Below are positions 1 to 11,830 of a DNA stretch of 64,000 nt, in pieces. Position 1 is the first letter of the stretch. Each line of letters starts with the position of its first letter. The notes under the pieces are model-generated. The model had not been told where the DNA came from. It did not search any database and was given only the letters and a program-made list of their open reading frames with translations. A program made the translations under genes and the position numbers. Source of the stretch: Symbiodinium natans (Eukaryota > Sar > Dinophyceae > Suessiales > Symbiodiniaceae); the NCBI GenBank assembly GCA_905221605.1, contig CAJNDS010000701.1, positions 1 through 64,000 on the forward strand. Direction: 5' to 3'.

Positions 1-1070
1 AAAACGAAAACTCAAAGAGTTTAATCTTAAGGGTTTAAAGTTCGGGCATTCAGACCTTAACCCTGATTCGTTTAGGGTCAGAACCGCAAAACCCTACAGG
101 GCTCCCAAAGGTTCAAAGGTTTTAACCCTAAAGGGTGCTGAAGGTATACATGCCCAGACCTTAGGTTGTCGAAGATGAACCCTATAGGGTTTCAAGGTTT
201 AAGTTTAAGGTTTGGGCATTAATTACCTATACAATAGAACCATAAAACCCCAGAGCACTTAGGGCTCAAATCCCCAAACCTTAAACCCCACAGGGCTATG
301 CCTACGTTTGTAGGGCTCTTTCGCCCCGGTGACGCGAGAATACTGTGAGAGAATGTCCTGAAAACTACTTCATGGGATTCAAAATATAAACACAGAGGAT
401 AATTCAAGTTTTGCTTATCGGGGGATGGTTGCTTGAGCGATCTTAGGTAAGGTAAAGCGTTTGGGATAGAGGTTTTGTTTTGCTTATTGGGGCGTGATGG
501 GGTTGCCCTCATTTTCTTATAGGTGAATTTACATGTATATCAATCAAACCCTGAACCATAGTTATAACCGCAGCAAAAAGTTATAACCTTGTCATGTACA
601 TATATCCGCAGAGCTCGTCACTTTCACTACTTGCTGGGATTCAACATATGCACAAACTATATCGTTAAATGATGGAATTCAGGTGTTGCGTATCGGGGAA
701 TGGTTGCTTGAGATATTTTAGCTAAGGTAAAGTATTTGGGATATTTCGCTTGTTGGGGCGTGATGGGGTTCCCCTTATTCTAATGGGTTTACATAAGTGT
801 ATAAAAATCAAACCCTAACCCATAGTTATAACCACAGCAATAAGTTATAACCTTGTCATATAGAAATTTCCGCAGAGCTTGTCAAATCCGATGATGATGT
901 AGGCACCCCAACCCTAGAGGGTTAAGGTTGACAGGTTTAGGGTTAAAGATTGAAGCATTGAAACCTAAGCCGGCAATTCAACCTAAACCCTAACCTTAAA
1001 ACCCTATAGAGTCAGGGTTTAAGAGTTAGGGTTTAAGGCGCAACCCCATATAGTATACGTATACTTATGA
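1..1070. repeat. Degenerate TTTAGGG-type region
   Basis: The sequence is rich in imperfect GGGTTTA and AACCCTA words on both strands, such as AACCCTAAAGGGT near 125 and GGGTTTAAG near 1015. No coding region is supported here. It resembles decayed telomere or subtelomere repeat of the plant and dinoflagellate TTTAGGG type, but no perfect array survives. Confidence 0.6.
362..878 (+). repeat. Direct duplication, two copies of about 260 bp
   Basis: Copy one lies at about 362-617 and copy two at about 624-878. Both run through the same landmarks in order: TATCGGGG, ATGGTTGCTTGAG, GGGGCGTGATGGGGTT, AAACCCT, ATAGTTATAACC, AGTTATAACCTTGTCAT and CCGCAGAGCT. The copies differ by many substitutions and small indels, so the duplication is old. 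Confidence 0.8.
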
Positions 1071-1071
1071 G

Positions 1072-1181
1072 CAGAAAAGATACGGGAGACACTGCTTGCG
1101 ATTCAGAATATTCGGAGCAGAAAGGATACAGGGGACACTGCTTGCGAATCAGAACTTTAGGAGCAGAAAAGATGCGGTAGA
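1072..1181 (+). repeat. Tandem repeat, 46-bp unit, about 2.4 copies
   Basis: Units start at about 1072, 1118 and 1164 (partial). Each begins GCAGAAA and carries GACACTGCTTGCGA. The copies are about 85 percent alike by eye. Confidence 0.8.
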
Positions 1182-1195
1182 GGTACCTCGGCAGG

Positions 1196-1860
1196 AGAAC
1201 CATTAAACCATTAAACCATTTAACCAATAAACCATTAAACCATTAAACCAATGGTTTCCCCCTTATGAGAATCCCCTAAACCATTAAACCATTAAACCAT
1301 TAAACCAATGGTTTCCCCCTTATGAAAATCCCTTAAACCATTAAACCATTAAACCATTAAACCATTCAACCATTAAGGCATTAAACCATTAAACCATGAA
1401 ATTAAACCATTAAACCATTAAACCACTGGTTGCCCGCCATGAAAATGGTTTAATGGTTTAGGGGATTCTCATATGGGGGAAACCATTGGTTTAATGGTTT
1501 AATGGTTTAATGGTTTAGGGGATTTTCATAAGGGGGAAACCATTGGTTTAATGGTTTAATGGTTTAATAGTTTAATGGTTTAGGGGATTTTCAGAAGCGG
1601 GAAACCATTTGTTTAATGGTTTAATGGTATGGTTTAATGGTTTAATGGTTTAATGGTTTGGGGGGGAGACCATTGGTTTAATGGTTTAATGGTTTAATTA
1701 ATGGTTAAGGGGATTCTCATAGGGGGGAAACCATTGGTTTAATGGTTTAATGGTTTAATGGTTTAATGGTTTAATGGTTTAATGGTTTGATAGTTTAATG
1801 GTTTAATGGTTTAATGGTTTAATGGTTTAATGGTTTAATGGTTTAATGGTTTGAGGGATT
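1196..1860. repeat. Inverted array of AAACCATT / AATGGTTT repeats
   Basis: From about 1196 to 1440 the sequence is built from AAACCATT words. From about 1441 to 1860 it is built from the reverse complement AATGGTTT. A longer unit is shared by both halves in opposite orientation: the left half reads CCAATGGTTTCCCCCTTATG and the right half reads the mirror image CATAAGGGGGAAACCATTGG. The two halves could fold into a hairpin with arms of roughly 240 bp centred near 1440. There is no gene here. Confidence 0.9.
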
Positions 1861-1921
1861 TTTGGTTAGATGGTTTAAGGGAATGTGCAAAAACACAGGG
1901 GAACCGCTATAGGCGGTGACC

Positions 1922-1941
1922 CATATATATATATATATATT
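1922..1941. repeat. (TA)n microsatellite
   Basis: A short pure AT run lies at the border between the inverted array and the G-rich repeat region. Confidence 0.9.
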
Positions 1942-2029
1942 TAAAGGCTGACGCCGCTGCCGCCGACCCCCAAGATAAGGACGTCCGGGCACCAAGCCCA
2001 CCAATTCGGTAGGGGTTTTGTGGGGGGGC

Positions 2030-2430
2030 TAGGCAGGGGGGGTTCGGGGGGGGGAGGGGGGAGGGGGGGGGTACGAGGTGGGGGTCGGTAGGGGGGAGGG
2101 AGGGTGCAGCCAACACAAAACGTGTGGTTCCACCCACTTGCCCCCCTTCCAAAACAACAAATTCGGTTCCACTTGGCCGCCTTCCAAAACAACAAATTCG
2201 GTTGCTTTTGGTCCTTCTCCTGTGGGGGGGGGCTAGGCAGGGGTAGGGTGCAGCCAACACAACGCGTGGTTCCACCCCTTGGCCGCCACAAATTCGGTTG
2301 CTTTTGGTCCTTCTCCTGTGGGGGGGGGCTAGGCAGGGGTAGGGTGCAGCCAACACAAAACGCGTGGTTCCACTCTTCTCCGCCCGCCAAAACAACAAAT
2401 TCGGTTGCTTTTGGTCCTTCTCCTGGGGCA
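2030..2430 (+). repeat. G-rich tandem repeat, unit about 96-107 bp
   Basis: Three copies of the core GTTGCTTTTGGTCCTTCTCC start at 2201, 2297 and 2404. Between them recur AGGGTGCAGCCAACACA, CGTGGTTCCAC and long G runs. The stretch just before (2030-2090) is almost pure G with a few T and C. Open frames cross it on both strands, but only because the repeat lacks stops. Confidence 0.85.
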
Positions 2431-5199
2431 GCCGCGCGGGTCCATGGGGAGGGGCACTAGCGGGTCCAGCGGGAAAGGTACGAGTCCAGCTTCTTGACGC
2501 CGACAAAGGGGGTCGGCGGATGATTGAACAAAAAGCAGTGTGGAGCTGGCGATTCTCCAGCCAAGAAACAGACTGGCGCAACTTTCTCGTGCAGTTGTTT
2601 ATGAGATGATTGCAAGAAGGGTCTCATGTTGGGTGTAATTCAAAATTTTGTGTCCGACGTGTTTTAATCTGATTGCAGGGTCAACCCTAGAGAGCTTGGC
2701 CAGCCAGGCAGGCTTTTGAACAGCCTTGTTTGTTTGGAGAGTTCGCTGCCAGCACGTGGGCCGACGAAGTTAAACAGATCCTTAAGATGGGAAGCAGAGG
2801 AACAGATGGACACGAAATATTCTATGGAACTGGAATTGTTCTGTTAACCCTCCACAGTTTGGGGCCTGAAGTGGTCTGTTGGGGCCCCCCTCAGAAACCG
2901 AATGCATAAGATTGAATGGTCGCAGTTCGCCCGAATCGCTTTGGGGCGTTCCGCAAGCACTCCGAATGCCTTCGCTTGGACTCCGAACCCCCATTTCTCT
3001 CTGAACACTGTGAGCATTGTGACATCACTTTCGACAGCACTTTTGACATCATTCCCTGGCTCAGTGTCTCCAATCCTTGTGAAGTGCTGGGATGTTACGC
3101 TTAACAGGTTACAGCGAGTCTACCAGAGCGAGTCTACGAGTCGTTTCACGGCAATAAGGGTTCCAACATGCAGAGTATGTGGGGCAGCTCGATACTGTGG
3201 CCGCGCTCACCCTTCTCAAAGCTTGGCTTCTGGGTTGGCGAAATGCCAATTTGAGTGCTCTGGACTTCCCCCCAAACAGTGAGTCAACACTCAGGGCAGC
3301 CAACGTCTAGAGCAAATAGGAGGGGCTAGATCGGATAGTACATGCGGCACGCGCGCCCCCCGTGTGCTTTTTCCCGAAGCTTGCACGAATTTGGGATGAA
3401 CATCGCACTCTCGCCTAGGCGAGGGCGTTGCGACGCTCGTTGTGCTCGAAATTTCATCGTTTTGGACTTCAGTGCTCGCGAAATGCGAAATGGTAATCGT
3501 CGTCGTCGACGTCGTCGTCGTGGCTTTTGGACATCTGCGCTCGCGAATTGCGGAACTCTCATCTTTTGGACATTGGGTTCGGGGCTCGCAGGGGCTCACA
3601 TGGTCTCTCAAGATTTGGGGTCTATGCTGGCAGTTTTTGAGTACAGGAAAGTGAGTTGAATGAGATGCTATTCTTTCATGTCGCAGTGTAATGGTAGCGG
3701 AGGGAGGACTCGTGTTCTAATGGCAGGTCTCCGCAAACCCATTCATTGCATGCTTTTGCAGTGGCTCCTTGATAGTTTGACGAAAGTTGCCTGATGCGCT
3801 CCGGTTGCTCAAAGAGCAAGAGCTTGCAGTCTCCATGAGTAAAAAACGCAGTCATGTGGGTTGTTGTTTGCAGTTTACAGTGGCTGGGCATAAACTTTAA
3901 ACGAATCAGTGAAGACCCTCCTGGTGCTAGCAGTACACACATGTGTCATTTCACATCTTCGTCTTTCGTGATTTCAGCTTCGTGAGCGATGCGCCATCCA
4001 ATGAGCTGTCGTTGGATGCGGCCTTAGGGGTGTGCTCCCAGAGCCCCGCTCTCACACGGGCCGTGAATGAGAAAGGCCAGGATCTAAATCAAAGGGTCTC
4101 AGCACTTGAGATCAAAAGGGGGTCAGCTCCCAAAATGTCTTAGAAAACCTGTTTTGCACAGTCTGGCTGATGCGGAGGCCTCAGCTGGTACAGGACGAGG
4201 TTCTTCGAGCTCCAGCTCAGCAGGCATGTTGGGACTTTTGGGATATATTGTTTGTCCAGACACCCAGACTGCTCGTTGAAAGGTGTTCCACGTCACCTAG
4301 TATGGGGACGACCAGAGCTTGAAAGTTCCAGTTCGGCCGGGGTCTTTCAGCATTCGTTTGCTGGATTGCAGTGGCAGCAGAGCTTGCAGAGTGGCCTATA
4401 CGAAGCTCTCCAATTGCCGGGGGGTGCAACAATATGGGGACTGGAGCCTCCTGGGGCCCGATGTCTTCCTCTTTCGACTTGCAGCGCCTACAAGCTTTGC
4501 CTCTCTCGCACCTCTCTTGTAACTTGCTCGCAAGCTGCGCATTCTGGTGACTTTGACACTGTGATTGATTCCTGTGCTCCCGGCTGCCAGCAACATACAG
4601 ATCGCACAGTCCTCCATCATTGTTTGCCCTCTTGAAACTTGAAGGCTTGTGATACCTTGTGGGGCCACTTATGATGTTGACTCGGCATGAGCTTGGAACC
4701 TCATTAGGAACAGGGAGAAGCTGAGAAGCAATGCATCTGCCAGCCTGGTATCGCCTTTGTGATGTCGGGAAGCATGTTCAAGCCTTCAGACAGATGGGCT
4801 TGTTGATCTTTCTCCTTTTTTGTGTGTCGTGATCGTGCAGTCAACACCCTGAGCGATCAATTCGAAGACGTGTACTTTTGTTTTCCCATTTGGTTTTCAT
4901 TTATGCCCTTGTTTTGATGTTTCTATGTTTACCAATGGACAAACTACTTCGGGGTGATTGCGTTGGGAGTATGGGCTACGAAATCGATGACCCTTGCGGT
5001 GGTTGTTGTGGCCGGATGCTCTCGCCTAGGTGCCATGCGCAAGTCGCGAACGATGGCGACCCGCTCGCTGTTTCCGAATTTCCGGTCTTGCCTAGGCGAT
5101 GCGCGCATTTCAGGCCCCCCCGCAAACATCGAGAGTGCTCCCAAGCATCATGCTTTTGACATCACGGAGGGTGCCAACTTGCGCTCTCGCCTAGAACCA
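2431..5199. other. No supported gene; dispersed CTCGCCTAGG repeats
   Basis: I recognise no protein here. A GC-rich motif recurs: CTCTCGCCTAGG at about 3409, 5018 and 5184, with a related TTGCCTAGGCGATGCGC at about 5088. The copy at 3412-3423 is the perfect palindrome TCGCCTAGGCGA. A second degenerate repeat, TTTTGGAC followed by GCTCGCGAA, occurs at about 3460 and 3527, with TTTTGGAC again at about 3564. A TCG/GTC trinucleotide run lies at about 3497-3522. Confidence 0.6.
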
Positions 5200-5645
5200 T
5201 GCGCGATTCAGAAACTGGACGCGATTCAAGAAACCAGGGTTCAGGAAACCAGGATTCAGGAAACTGCGCGATTCAGGAAACCAGGATTCAGGAAACCACG
5301 CGATTCAGGAAACTGCGCGATTCAGGAAACTGTTTTCCCGCGATTCAGGAAACCGCGGTTCAGGAAACCACAAGATTCAGGAAACTGAAAACACGCGATT
5401 CAGGAAACCGCGCGATTCAGGAAACTGACAGCACGCGATTCAGGAAACTGCGCGATTCAGGAAACTGCGCGATTCAGGAAACTGCGCGATTCAGGAAACC
5501 AGCGGATTCAGGAAACCACGCGATTCAGGAAACTGCTCGATTCAGGAAACTGCGCGATTCAGGAAACTGCACGATTCAGGAAACTGCGCGATTCAGGAAA
5601 CCACGCGATTCAGGAAACCATGCGATTCAGGAAACCGCGCGATTC
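5200..5645 (+). repeat. GATTCAGGAAAC tandem array
   Basis: About 25 units of 14-18 bp are built on GCGCGATTCAGGAAACTG. The array is long, slightly irregular and free of stops in one frame. Its core is the reverse complement of part of the 39-bp array at 6079-6640. Confidence 0.95.
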
Positions 5646-5659
5646 GGGCCTGTTGAAAT

Positions 5660-6060
5660 GTGGGGGGCTGCTTTGTGACACTAACCGTTGAAGCGCATTG
5701 GGCTCCAGCAGCCATTCAAGCAACAGCATTGGGCTCCAGCCTGTTGAAACTGGGTCTCGGGGGGGGGATGATAGCGTCAAGGACAAGGCTGCTTTGTGAC
5801 ACTAACCATTCAAGCGCATTGGGCTCCAGCAGCCATTCAAGCAACAGCATTGGGCTCCAGCCTGTTGAAACTGGGTCTCGGCGGGGGGGGGGATGATAGC
5901 GTCCAGGACAAGGCTGCTTTGTGACACTAACCATTCAAGCGCATTGGGCTCCAGCAGCCATTCAAGCAACAGCATTGGGCTCCAGCCTGTTGAAACTGGG
6001 TCTCGGGGGGGGGGGGGATGATAGCGTCCAGGACAAGGCTGCTTTGTGACACTAACCATT
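5660..6060 (+). repeat. Tandem repeat, unit 121-125 bp, about 3.2 copies
   Basis: The landmark GCATTGGGCTCCAGCAGCC starts at 5695, 5816 and 5941. Units also carry CCTGTTGAAACTGGGTCTCG, a poly-G run of variable length, GATGATAGCGTC and GCTTTGTGACACTAACC. Length differences are mostly in the G run. Confidence 0.95.
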
Positions 6061-6078
6061 CAAGCAACTCCAATTCGC

Positions 6079-6640
6079 GGTTTCCGAATCCGCGTTTTCC
6101 AGTTTCCTGAATCAGCTGGTTTCCGAATCCGCGTTTTCCAGTTTCCTGAATCAGCTGGTTTCCGAATCCGCGTTTTCCAGTTTCCTGAATCAGCTGGTTT
6201 CCGAATCCGCGTTTTCCAGTTTCCTGAATCAGCTGGTTTCCGAATCCGCGTTTTCCAGTTTCCTGAATCAGCTGGTTTCCGAATCCGCGTTTTCCAGTTT
6301 CCTGAATCAGCTGGTTTCCGAATCCGCGTTTTCCAGTTTCCTGAATCAGCTGGTTTCCGAATCCGCGTTTTCCAGTTTCCTGAATCAGCTGGTTTCCGAA
6401 TCCGCGTTTTCCAGTTTCCTGAATCAGCGGTTTCCAGTTTCCGAATCCGCGTTTTCCAGTTTCCCGAATCAGCTGGTTTCCGAATCCACGTTTTCCAGTT
6501 TCCTGAATCAGCTGGTTTCTCGAATCCTGGTTTCCCGAATCCGCGTTTTCAGTTTCCGAATCCGCGTTTTGTAGTTTCCAGAATCAGGGTTTTCCAGTTT
6601 CCGAATCCGGCGCGTTTCCAGTTTCCGAATCCGCGGCTGA
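6079..6640 (+). repeat. Minisatellite, 39-bp unit, about 11 copies plus decayed ones
   Basis: The unit starts with GGTTTCCGAATCCGCG and ends with CAGTTTCCTGAATCAGCT. Nine copies are virtually identical, two differ slightly, and the last 130 bp are degenerate. Because 39 is a multiple of three, one frame stays open and repeats the 13-residue string GFRIRVFQFPESA. I read this as a property of the repeat, not as proof of a protein. Confidence 0.95.
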
Positions 6641-8082
6641 CCGTCATAGGTCTTGTGCGCATGTCGTACTTGAAGCCGTGCCCTTGCAGTGGTCCTGATC
6701 CGTTTCGCGAAAACGTAGCAGGGACGGACGGCGCTTTCATGCATGCTGAGCTCTTGGATGGTGTGGCTTCGTGCGATGCTCGTGGAGTGTCCTTAAAGTG
6801 TGACGTGGCGTTTGGGGGTCTCTGCCGGCATAATTTCGCTTCCCAGTTCTGAGACTATGTTCAACCCAGACAGCGCTGCCCATGCTTCGCAGCAGGATCA
6901 AAGGTGTGCCGCATTTCCCGGGTGTCTGACTTTCAGGCTTCAGTGAAGGACCCAGTATGCAGTCTTTGACGAGGCACCCATACATTCCTGCCTGCTTGTT
7001 TAGCAGCACGCATTTTTCCCAAAAACGCCGAAATGCGAAAGCTCGATGTTTGCGACAGTTGAAGTTCTGATTTAGACGAGGGGAGGGCTTTCTTGAGAAC
7101 CGCGCAGATTTGAAAACTGATTTTGATGCGCTGAACTGACTTGCCATGCCATGCCCAGGCACGTAGTCACGACATAGTCATGTTGGACTGAAAGATTCGA
7201 GCTTTTCGGTTGAGTCTTCGGCGTGTCGTCGAGTTCTATGGCATGCCCATTGCATGCCCGATGGCGCGGAAGATATTTGTTTTGGGAACATTCAGTGTTT
7301 TTGTCTTTAATGTTCTCTCCTTCAGGGAGAAGACCTCTTCAGCCCATATGAAGACAAGGATCGAAGGCGCGCCAGCACTTTGCACTTTTCACTCTCCATT
7401 TCGTGACAAGTCCGGCTTGTGCTGTAAGGATGGGCCACGGGTTTGCAGCTAGGCAGGGCGCCGGGATTTGAGCGGACTGGCATGGATTTTCATTGCAGTT
7501 CAGCATCGCATCTTAACCCCAAACGCAGGAAGGCTCGGAACGAGCTCGTGTAGGCAAAGGTGATTCGTGACAACCTGGCACGCACCAGGAATACCCAGCT
7601 GGAGCAGCAGATGCAGGAACAGATGCAGGAGCATGGCGATACTTCCAATCCTTCCAATCCTTCCAGCTCCGTATCTTGTCATCATGCATCATCGTAGCTT
7701 CGTGGCTTCGGATTTTGAAGGTGCAAGCTTTGGAGATTTTGGGTTCAAAGCTTGCCAGACAGCCTCGTGTTTAGGGCAGTTGGAGATGGTTTTGTGTCAT
7801 TTCAGGCAGGCTCTGTTCTGTGTTCTGTGTTCTGTGTTCTGTGTTCTGTGTGTGTGTGTGTTTGTACCAAGACGAGCAGCTCGGACACCAAGAAGTCTGG
7901 CAAGGACTCCGCGAAGGACTCCGGGCACTGACATGGGAAGTGTCCGAGAGCCTGAGAGTCCGTGGAACGGAGCCAGGACGGGTCTTCCATGCCGGCTTCG
8001 TCGGCCAAGGCAGCCAGAAAGCATCGGAAAGCAGCTCATAGCAAGACGGAGTAAGTCTTGTCATCTTTTGGACGTTGACCAG
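6641..8082. other. No confident gene; TGTTCTG microsatellite and exon-like pieces
   Basis: I recognise no family. A (TGTTCTG)n run passing into (TG)n lies at 7811-7861. Two pieces look exon-like: 7562-7640 follows an acceptor-like AAAG and encodes a Gln-rich stretch containing QLEQQMQEQMQEHG. A Lys/Ser-rich stretch with KAARKHRKAAHSK ends at about 8050, at the donor-like GAGTAAGT. They may belong to one gene with the pieces at 8083 and 8770, but the phases do not join cleanly. Confidence 0.35.
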
Positions 8083-8145
8083 GTGTATGTGAAGGATTTC
8101 TATGCGAAGTTGAAGGAAGTCGCAAAGCACACATCTCCCAGCAAC
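8083..8145 (+). CDS. Possible internal exon, unknown protein
   Basis: An acceptor-like CCAG at 8079-8082 is followed in phase 0 by an open stretch reading VYVKDFYAKLKEVAKHTS. The codons look protein-like (charged, amphipathic helix), but I do not recognise a family, and the 3' limit is a guess. It may be part of the same gene as the acidic exon at 8770-8989. Confidence 0.3.
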
Positions 8146-8769
8146 AGGCCGCTCCCAAGACTCACTTGCGGCGACTTCTCTAGAAAGCATTGCGCGAGGT
8201 ACTGGTTCTGACAGTGATGTGTGGTGCAAGCGGTTGATGTTTTTTGGAAACGGCTGAGTTCTTGCGATGGGCCGGAGGTTTAGGCTTGACTTTTCACTTT
8301 GGCTTTTGCTTTGGCTGGCGTGTGAGCCACGATCTGATAATTCAGAGCTATGGTACTTCCAACAGCTCGAAATCCTTCCAAACGAGTTGCAAGCGACAAG
8401 TTTCGGTGAGTGCGCGTTTTGTCGGCCCAAGGGGCCAAGCCATGATGGGGGTCTGGGGTGGGACTTGATCCGAACATGTGACTCGTTTGCCCTGCAGTCG
8501 TAGCATGTTCTGCATGTTATCTTTGGTTCCTCCCTATGGTCACGTCTGCGGCTTTGCAATGGCAACCTGAAGGTCTATGTATCTTCATGTCATGTAGGTC
8601 GTGTCATCGGTCCATGCGGCTTGGCGTCGCATACATGACAAAAGGGGGTAACAGCACAAGTTTTTTGAAGCTGCCCCAGCGTGTGCGTCCCTAGCAGCTG
8701 GTCTTCTGGTCCACGCGTAGAGCGAAATTTTGACTCAAGTCTACACGCAGCGAGACCTTCTTGTCTCTT

Positions 8770-8989
8770 CACACTTTGCCCTAAAGGGGCTGCAATTGCG
8801 AGGACAGCCTGGGACGCCGATGAGGTGGCAGAACTGGCAAGGCTTCTCGACGACGAGGTCCGCAGAGTCAGCACCCTGTTGGACTGGGAAAAGGGATCTG
8901 AGCAGCTGCAGGCTGACGACGAAGACAGAGCCGAAGAAGAGGAAGATGATGATGACGAAGATGAGCCCGACGGCACCGTTCTAAGTGAG
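8770..8989 (+). CDS. Possible exon with acidic C-terminal tract, unknown protein
   Basis: The open frame contains AWDADEVAELARLLDDEVRR, which looks like a helical segment. It then runs into a Glu/Asp tract (RAEEEEDDDDEDEPDGT). A donor-like GAG then GTTGCG follows at about 8989. The upstream limit is not clear. No domain is recognised. Acidic tracts are common in nuclear and chaperone-type proteins, but nothing here says which. Confidence 0.35.
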
Positions 8990-11641
8990 GTTGCGACGAT
9001 CAATTCTCACGATTGTTGGCCACTCCATCAACTTGAATCGCTGCAGGTGAGTGGTCGGTGGGATCCGAGAACCACGCGACAGGGCAGTGCAGGATTGCCC
9101 AAGTTGGCTTGGATCATCTCGGATCACGAGTTGAGTGCGAGGACAAAACAAATCAACAAAACACGGCAGGAGGAACGGGGGAGAAACAAAGAGGAACGGG
9201 GAGGAACAGCGAGGAAGGAGAAGGAATGACGAGAGCGAGGAGGAGGGAGGACATACTGTGAAGTGCGTCACGTTAGCCGCTTTAATTAGATAGCTTTCGC
9301 AATGCTGCCCTTATACAGTCGTGTCGGTACATAGAACCGCTGGAATCAAGAGATGTGGAAAGCAGATACTGGCATCTTCGAGGTGGCCTTGCCATCGCCT
9401 TGCCATCACACAACTGCAGCGTGGGCAAAGGGCCCAAGAGCAAGCAAACCCAAGGCTTTGGATATGTGCCCTAGACCATTGACAAGTACAACGCACTTTA
9501 CTTGACCGATACCTCGCAAAACGCCGATCCAAGTGCACGCTTTCGCGTAGTACTCGGCAAAAATCGCTAAAGCATGACTAAAACTGATTTGGGAAGCAGT
9601 GCGCTCTGAACCCTGATGGCATTGACGGGCTGTATCGGGCTGTCCTGCAACATTGATTTGTGGTCGCTTATGGCATGAAGGGCTGAAGGGTCTTTCGTGC
9701 CTGAAGGCCCTGCCATTACGTATGCACCTCAGAGTCTTCTTTCCGAAAGTGTTTTCCCTCATATACCGTCGGTCTTCCTATCTGTGCAGGTCTTCTCGAA
9801 AACTGGCTGCACAAATGGTACAGCGCAAGACCCTCAGATCTCCGAATGCACGCAGGATCTCAGAGAGTTGCGGAGTTTGTGGTTTGGTGGTATCCTGCAA
9901 GTGAGACATTCAGTATGGTGGACACATGAGGGAATGAGTTTCGTTGAAGCAGATTCGGGCAGACGCCAAAAGAAGTAGCCTCATTTTGGTTGTCCAGAAG
10001 ATGCACCATGCAACCTGGGCAATCAAGGTGTACATTCTGTCATTTGCCACATCCGAAAAGGTTCAGGCCAAGACCCTGCAAGCCCGCATCCCAAGCGACT
10101 TCGATGTTCCTGCATGTGGCATGTGCGGATATGTGTGGGCTCGGGGCTTCCATGGACTCCCTATAATCTCCTTCGTACGAAGGAGGAAGACTTATCTTGC
10201 CTATGTTCAGGTCCAAACGCCACAAGTGTAAGCGCTTGGCGGCCGTCCTGGACAAGGCACAGTGCTTCAGGTGTTGTCGTTCCGTATCGTCTCAGCACGA
10301 GTTAGATGTGGTGCTGCCGGCGGGCCCCTTGACGCAGGTGCGGTAGTCCCCCTGCCCCCGGCCATCCCACCCGCAACGTGGCACCACTCACTGTGCCAGT
10401 CGCGCCATGGCAGGTTGCGGCGAAAGAGCTGGTGGCCCCCCCTGAAAGAAAGGTGGAAACATAAGGGGCTTCACCCTACTGGTAGCCTTGCGCCTGGCTC
10501 CTCACAATACGGGCGTACGAGCCGTGAGGGCTTGACTTGGGAGTTGAAGTCTGGGGGGGGGGAACCCACCAGCATTAGTGCGCAAAACGGCGGCTAACTG
10601 CCCTGTCGGAAGCGACATCGTGAAACAAAGTCAAATTCAGTTGCGGGTTGCGCATGCTTTTGTCGGGGCCTCATGTAAGACCGGTAAGTAGGGATAAGCG
10701 TACCACGGAGCGTTGGTGATGAGGGGGACCTGTGAAGAGGACGTAGAGGCAAACCGTGCAATTCCAACTCCAGAGCCGCACTTGGGAGCAACTAGCGCGA
10801 GAGGGCCGCGGGCAGCACGGCGAAGGGCAAAGTGGCCGTTCCGGGTGCCGGTAGGGGTCTGGGGGATGCATGGTTGTTGGAGCCACCTTGGACAAGGAAA
10901 CGTTCTGAGATGGAAGCCCAGAAGAAGCTAGGAATAGGTGGGCGCTGTACAACACGCCCAACACTGACATAGAGACCCCTAAAGCCCTACAAGGCGCAAG
11001 CCAGGGGAACAAGAGGAGGGGCAGCTGTCGCAACCGAGGGGGACGGAGGAACGAGCGAAAATTACTGGGGTATGCACGTGAGCTAAGATTGTTCCGCGTG
11101 CACCATGAAGTAGCGATCGTGCGGCAGTGTTGGAGGTTGGGGATTGACGAGCCGATGAGCCCTCTCCATTGGCCATCCGTTTCGACCGAAGGTCGCTCGA
11201 TGTCGCTCGTGGATAGTCCGCTGAGGCGAAGTGAAAATAGGAGGCTTCACTTGATTTCACTTGGGCACTGCATCCCCTTGTTCCCAGGTCACTGTGCCGT
11301 AAGCGCATGATGTGGGACGAGTGGCTGGGACAAACGAACCAATGTCAAGTCGAGTAGGGGTAGCTCGGCGGCCCTGTAAGACGCCCTGCCCGGATAGGAA
11401 CGGTTGGAGTTCTCAGTTGCCAGCTCGTATATATATATATATGTATATGTATATGAGAAAGATGAGAACAGGAGGCCTCACTCTTCGCACGCGGGGCAGT
11501 GCATTACATGCCCCATCATGCCCTCAAGCCTTGCTTCCCACATTCCGGGCCTGCCGAGATGCTTTTTGAAACAAAAGGCCAGTGGGCTTGCGGCGGATTG
11601 CAGCGGTCTGACAATTGTCAAGTTGCCGAGTTTTAGCACAG
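8990..11641. other. No supported gene
   Basis: I see no family I recognise on either strand. A purine-rich tract (GAGGAACGGGGAGGAAC and similar) lies at about 9170-9250, and a (TA)n/(GTATAT)n run lies at about 11429-11456. Open frames in this stretch overlap one another and lack domain features. Confidence 0.5.
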
Positions 11642-11830
11642 GTGTTGGATGATGACCCTGACGCATTTCAGAACGTGGTGGATCAGCTTAGTGCCCAAGG
11701 CGAGTCTCCACAAACATCTCCCTGGGATCTGTCGGAACAAGTCAAGTTTGAGTTTGGTAATGTTTTTTCTCAATACTTTGCAACGATGAGCGTTTCAGGT
11801 GGATACCTGAACACAGTGGTCAAAAGCAAG
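11642..11830 (+). CDS. Two linked exons, unknown protein
   Basis: Exon one (11642-11756) follows an acceptor CACAG and opens with VLDDDPDAFQNVVDQLSAQG. It ends with one leftover base before a GT donor (GTAATG). Exon two (11799-11830) follows TTTCAG and starts in the matching phase. It continues as GYLNTVVKSK and ends at a strong donor, GTAAGAAG. The matching phase and good splice sites support a real gene. I do not recognise the family, and no further exons could be placed; it could even be an upstream part of the C2/phosphatase gene. Confidence 0.45.

Noticed and set aside
1907-2581. Open frames on both strands over the G-rich repeats
   Set aside because: Pro- and Gly-rich strings come from the tandem repeat and poly-G runs.
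6046-6852. A 268-codon frame with 13-residue repeats
   Set aside because: The 39-bp minisatellite keeps the frame open by its length; there is no signal peptide, domain or splice support.
7771-8565. A 264-codon frame on the minus strand
   Set aside because: It crosses a TGTTCTG microsatellite and the exon-like sequence of the + strand, with no recognisable domain.
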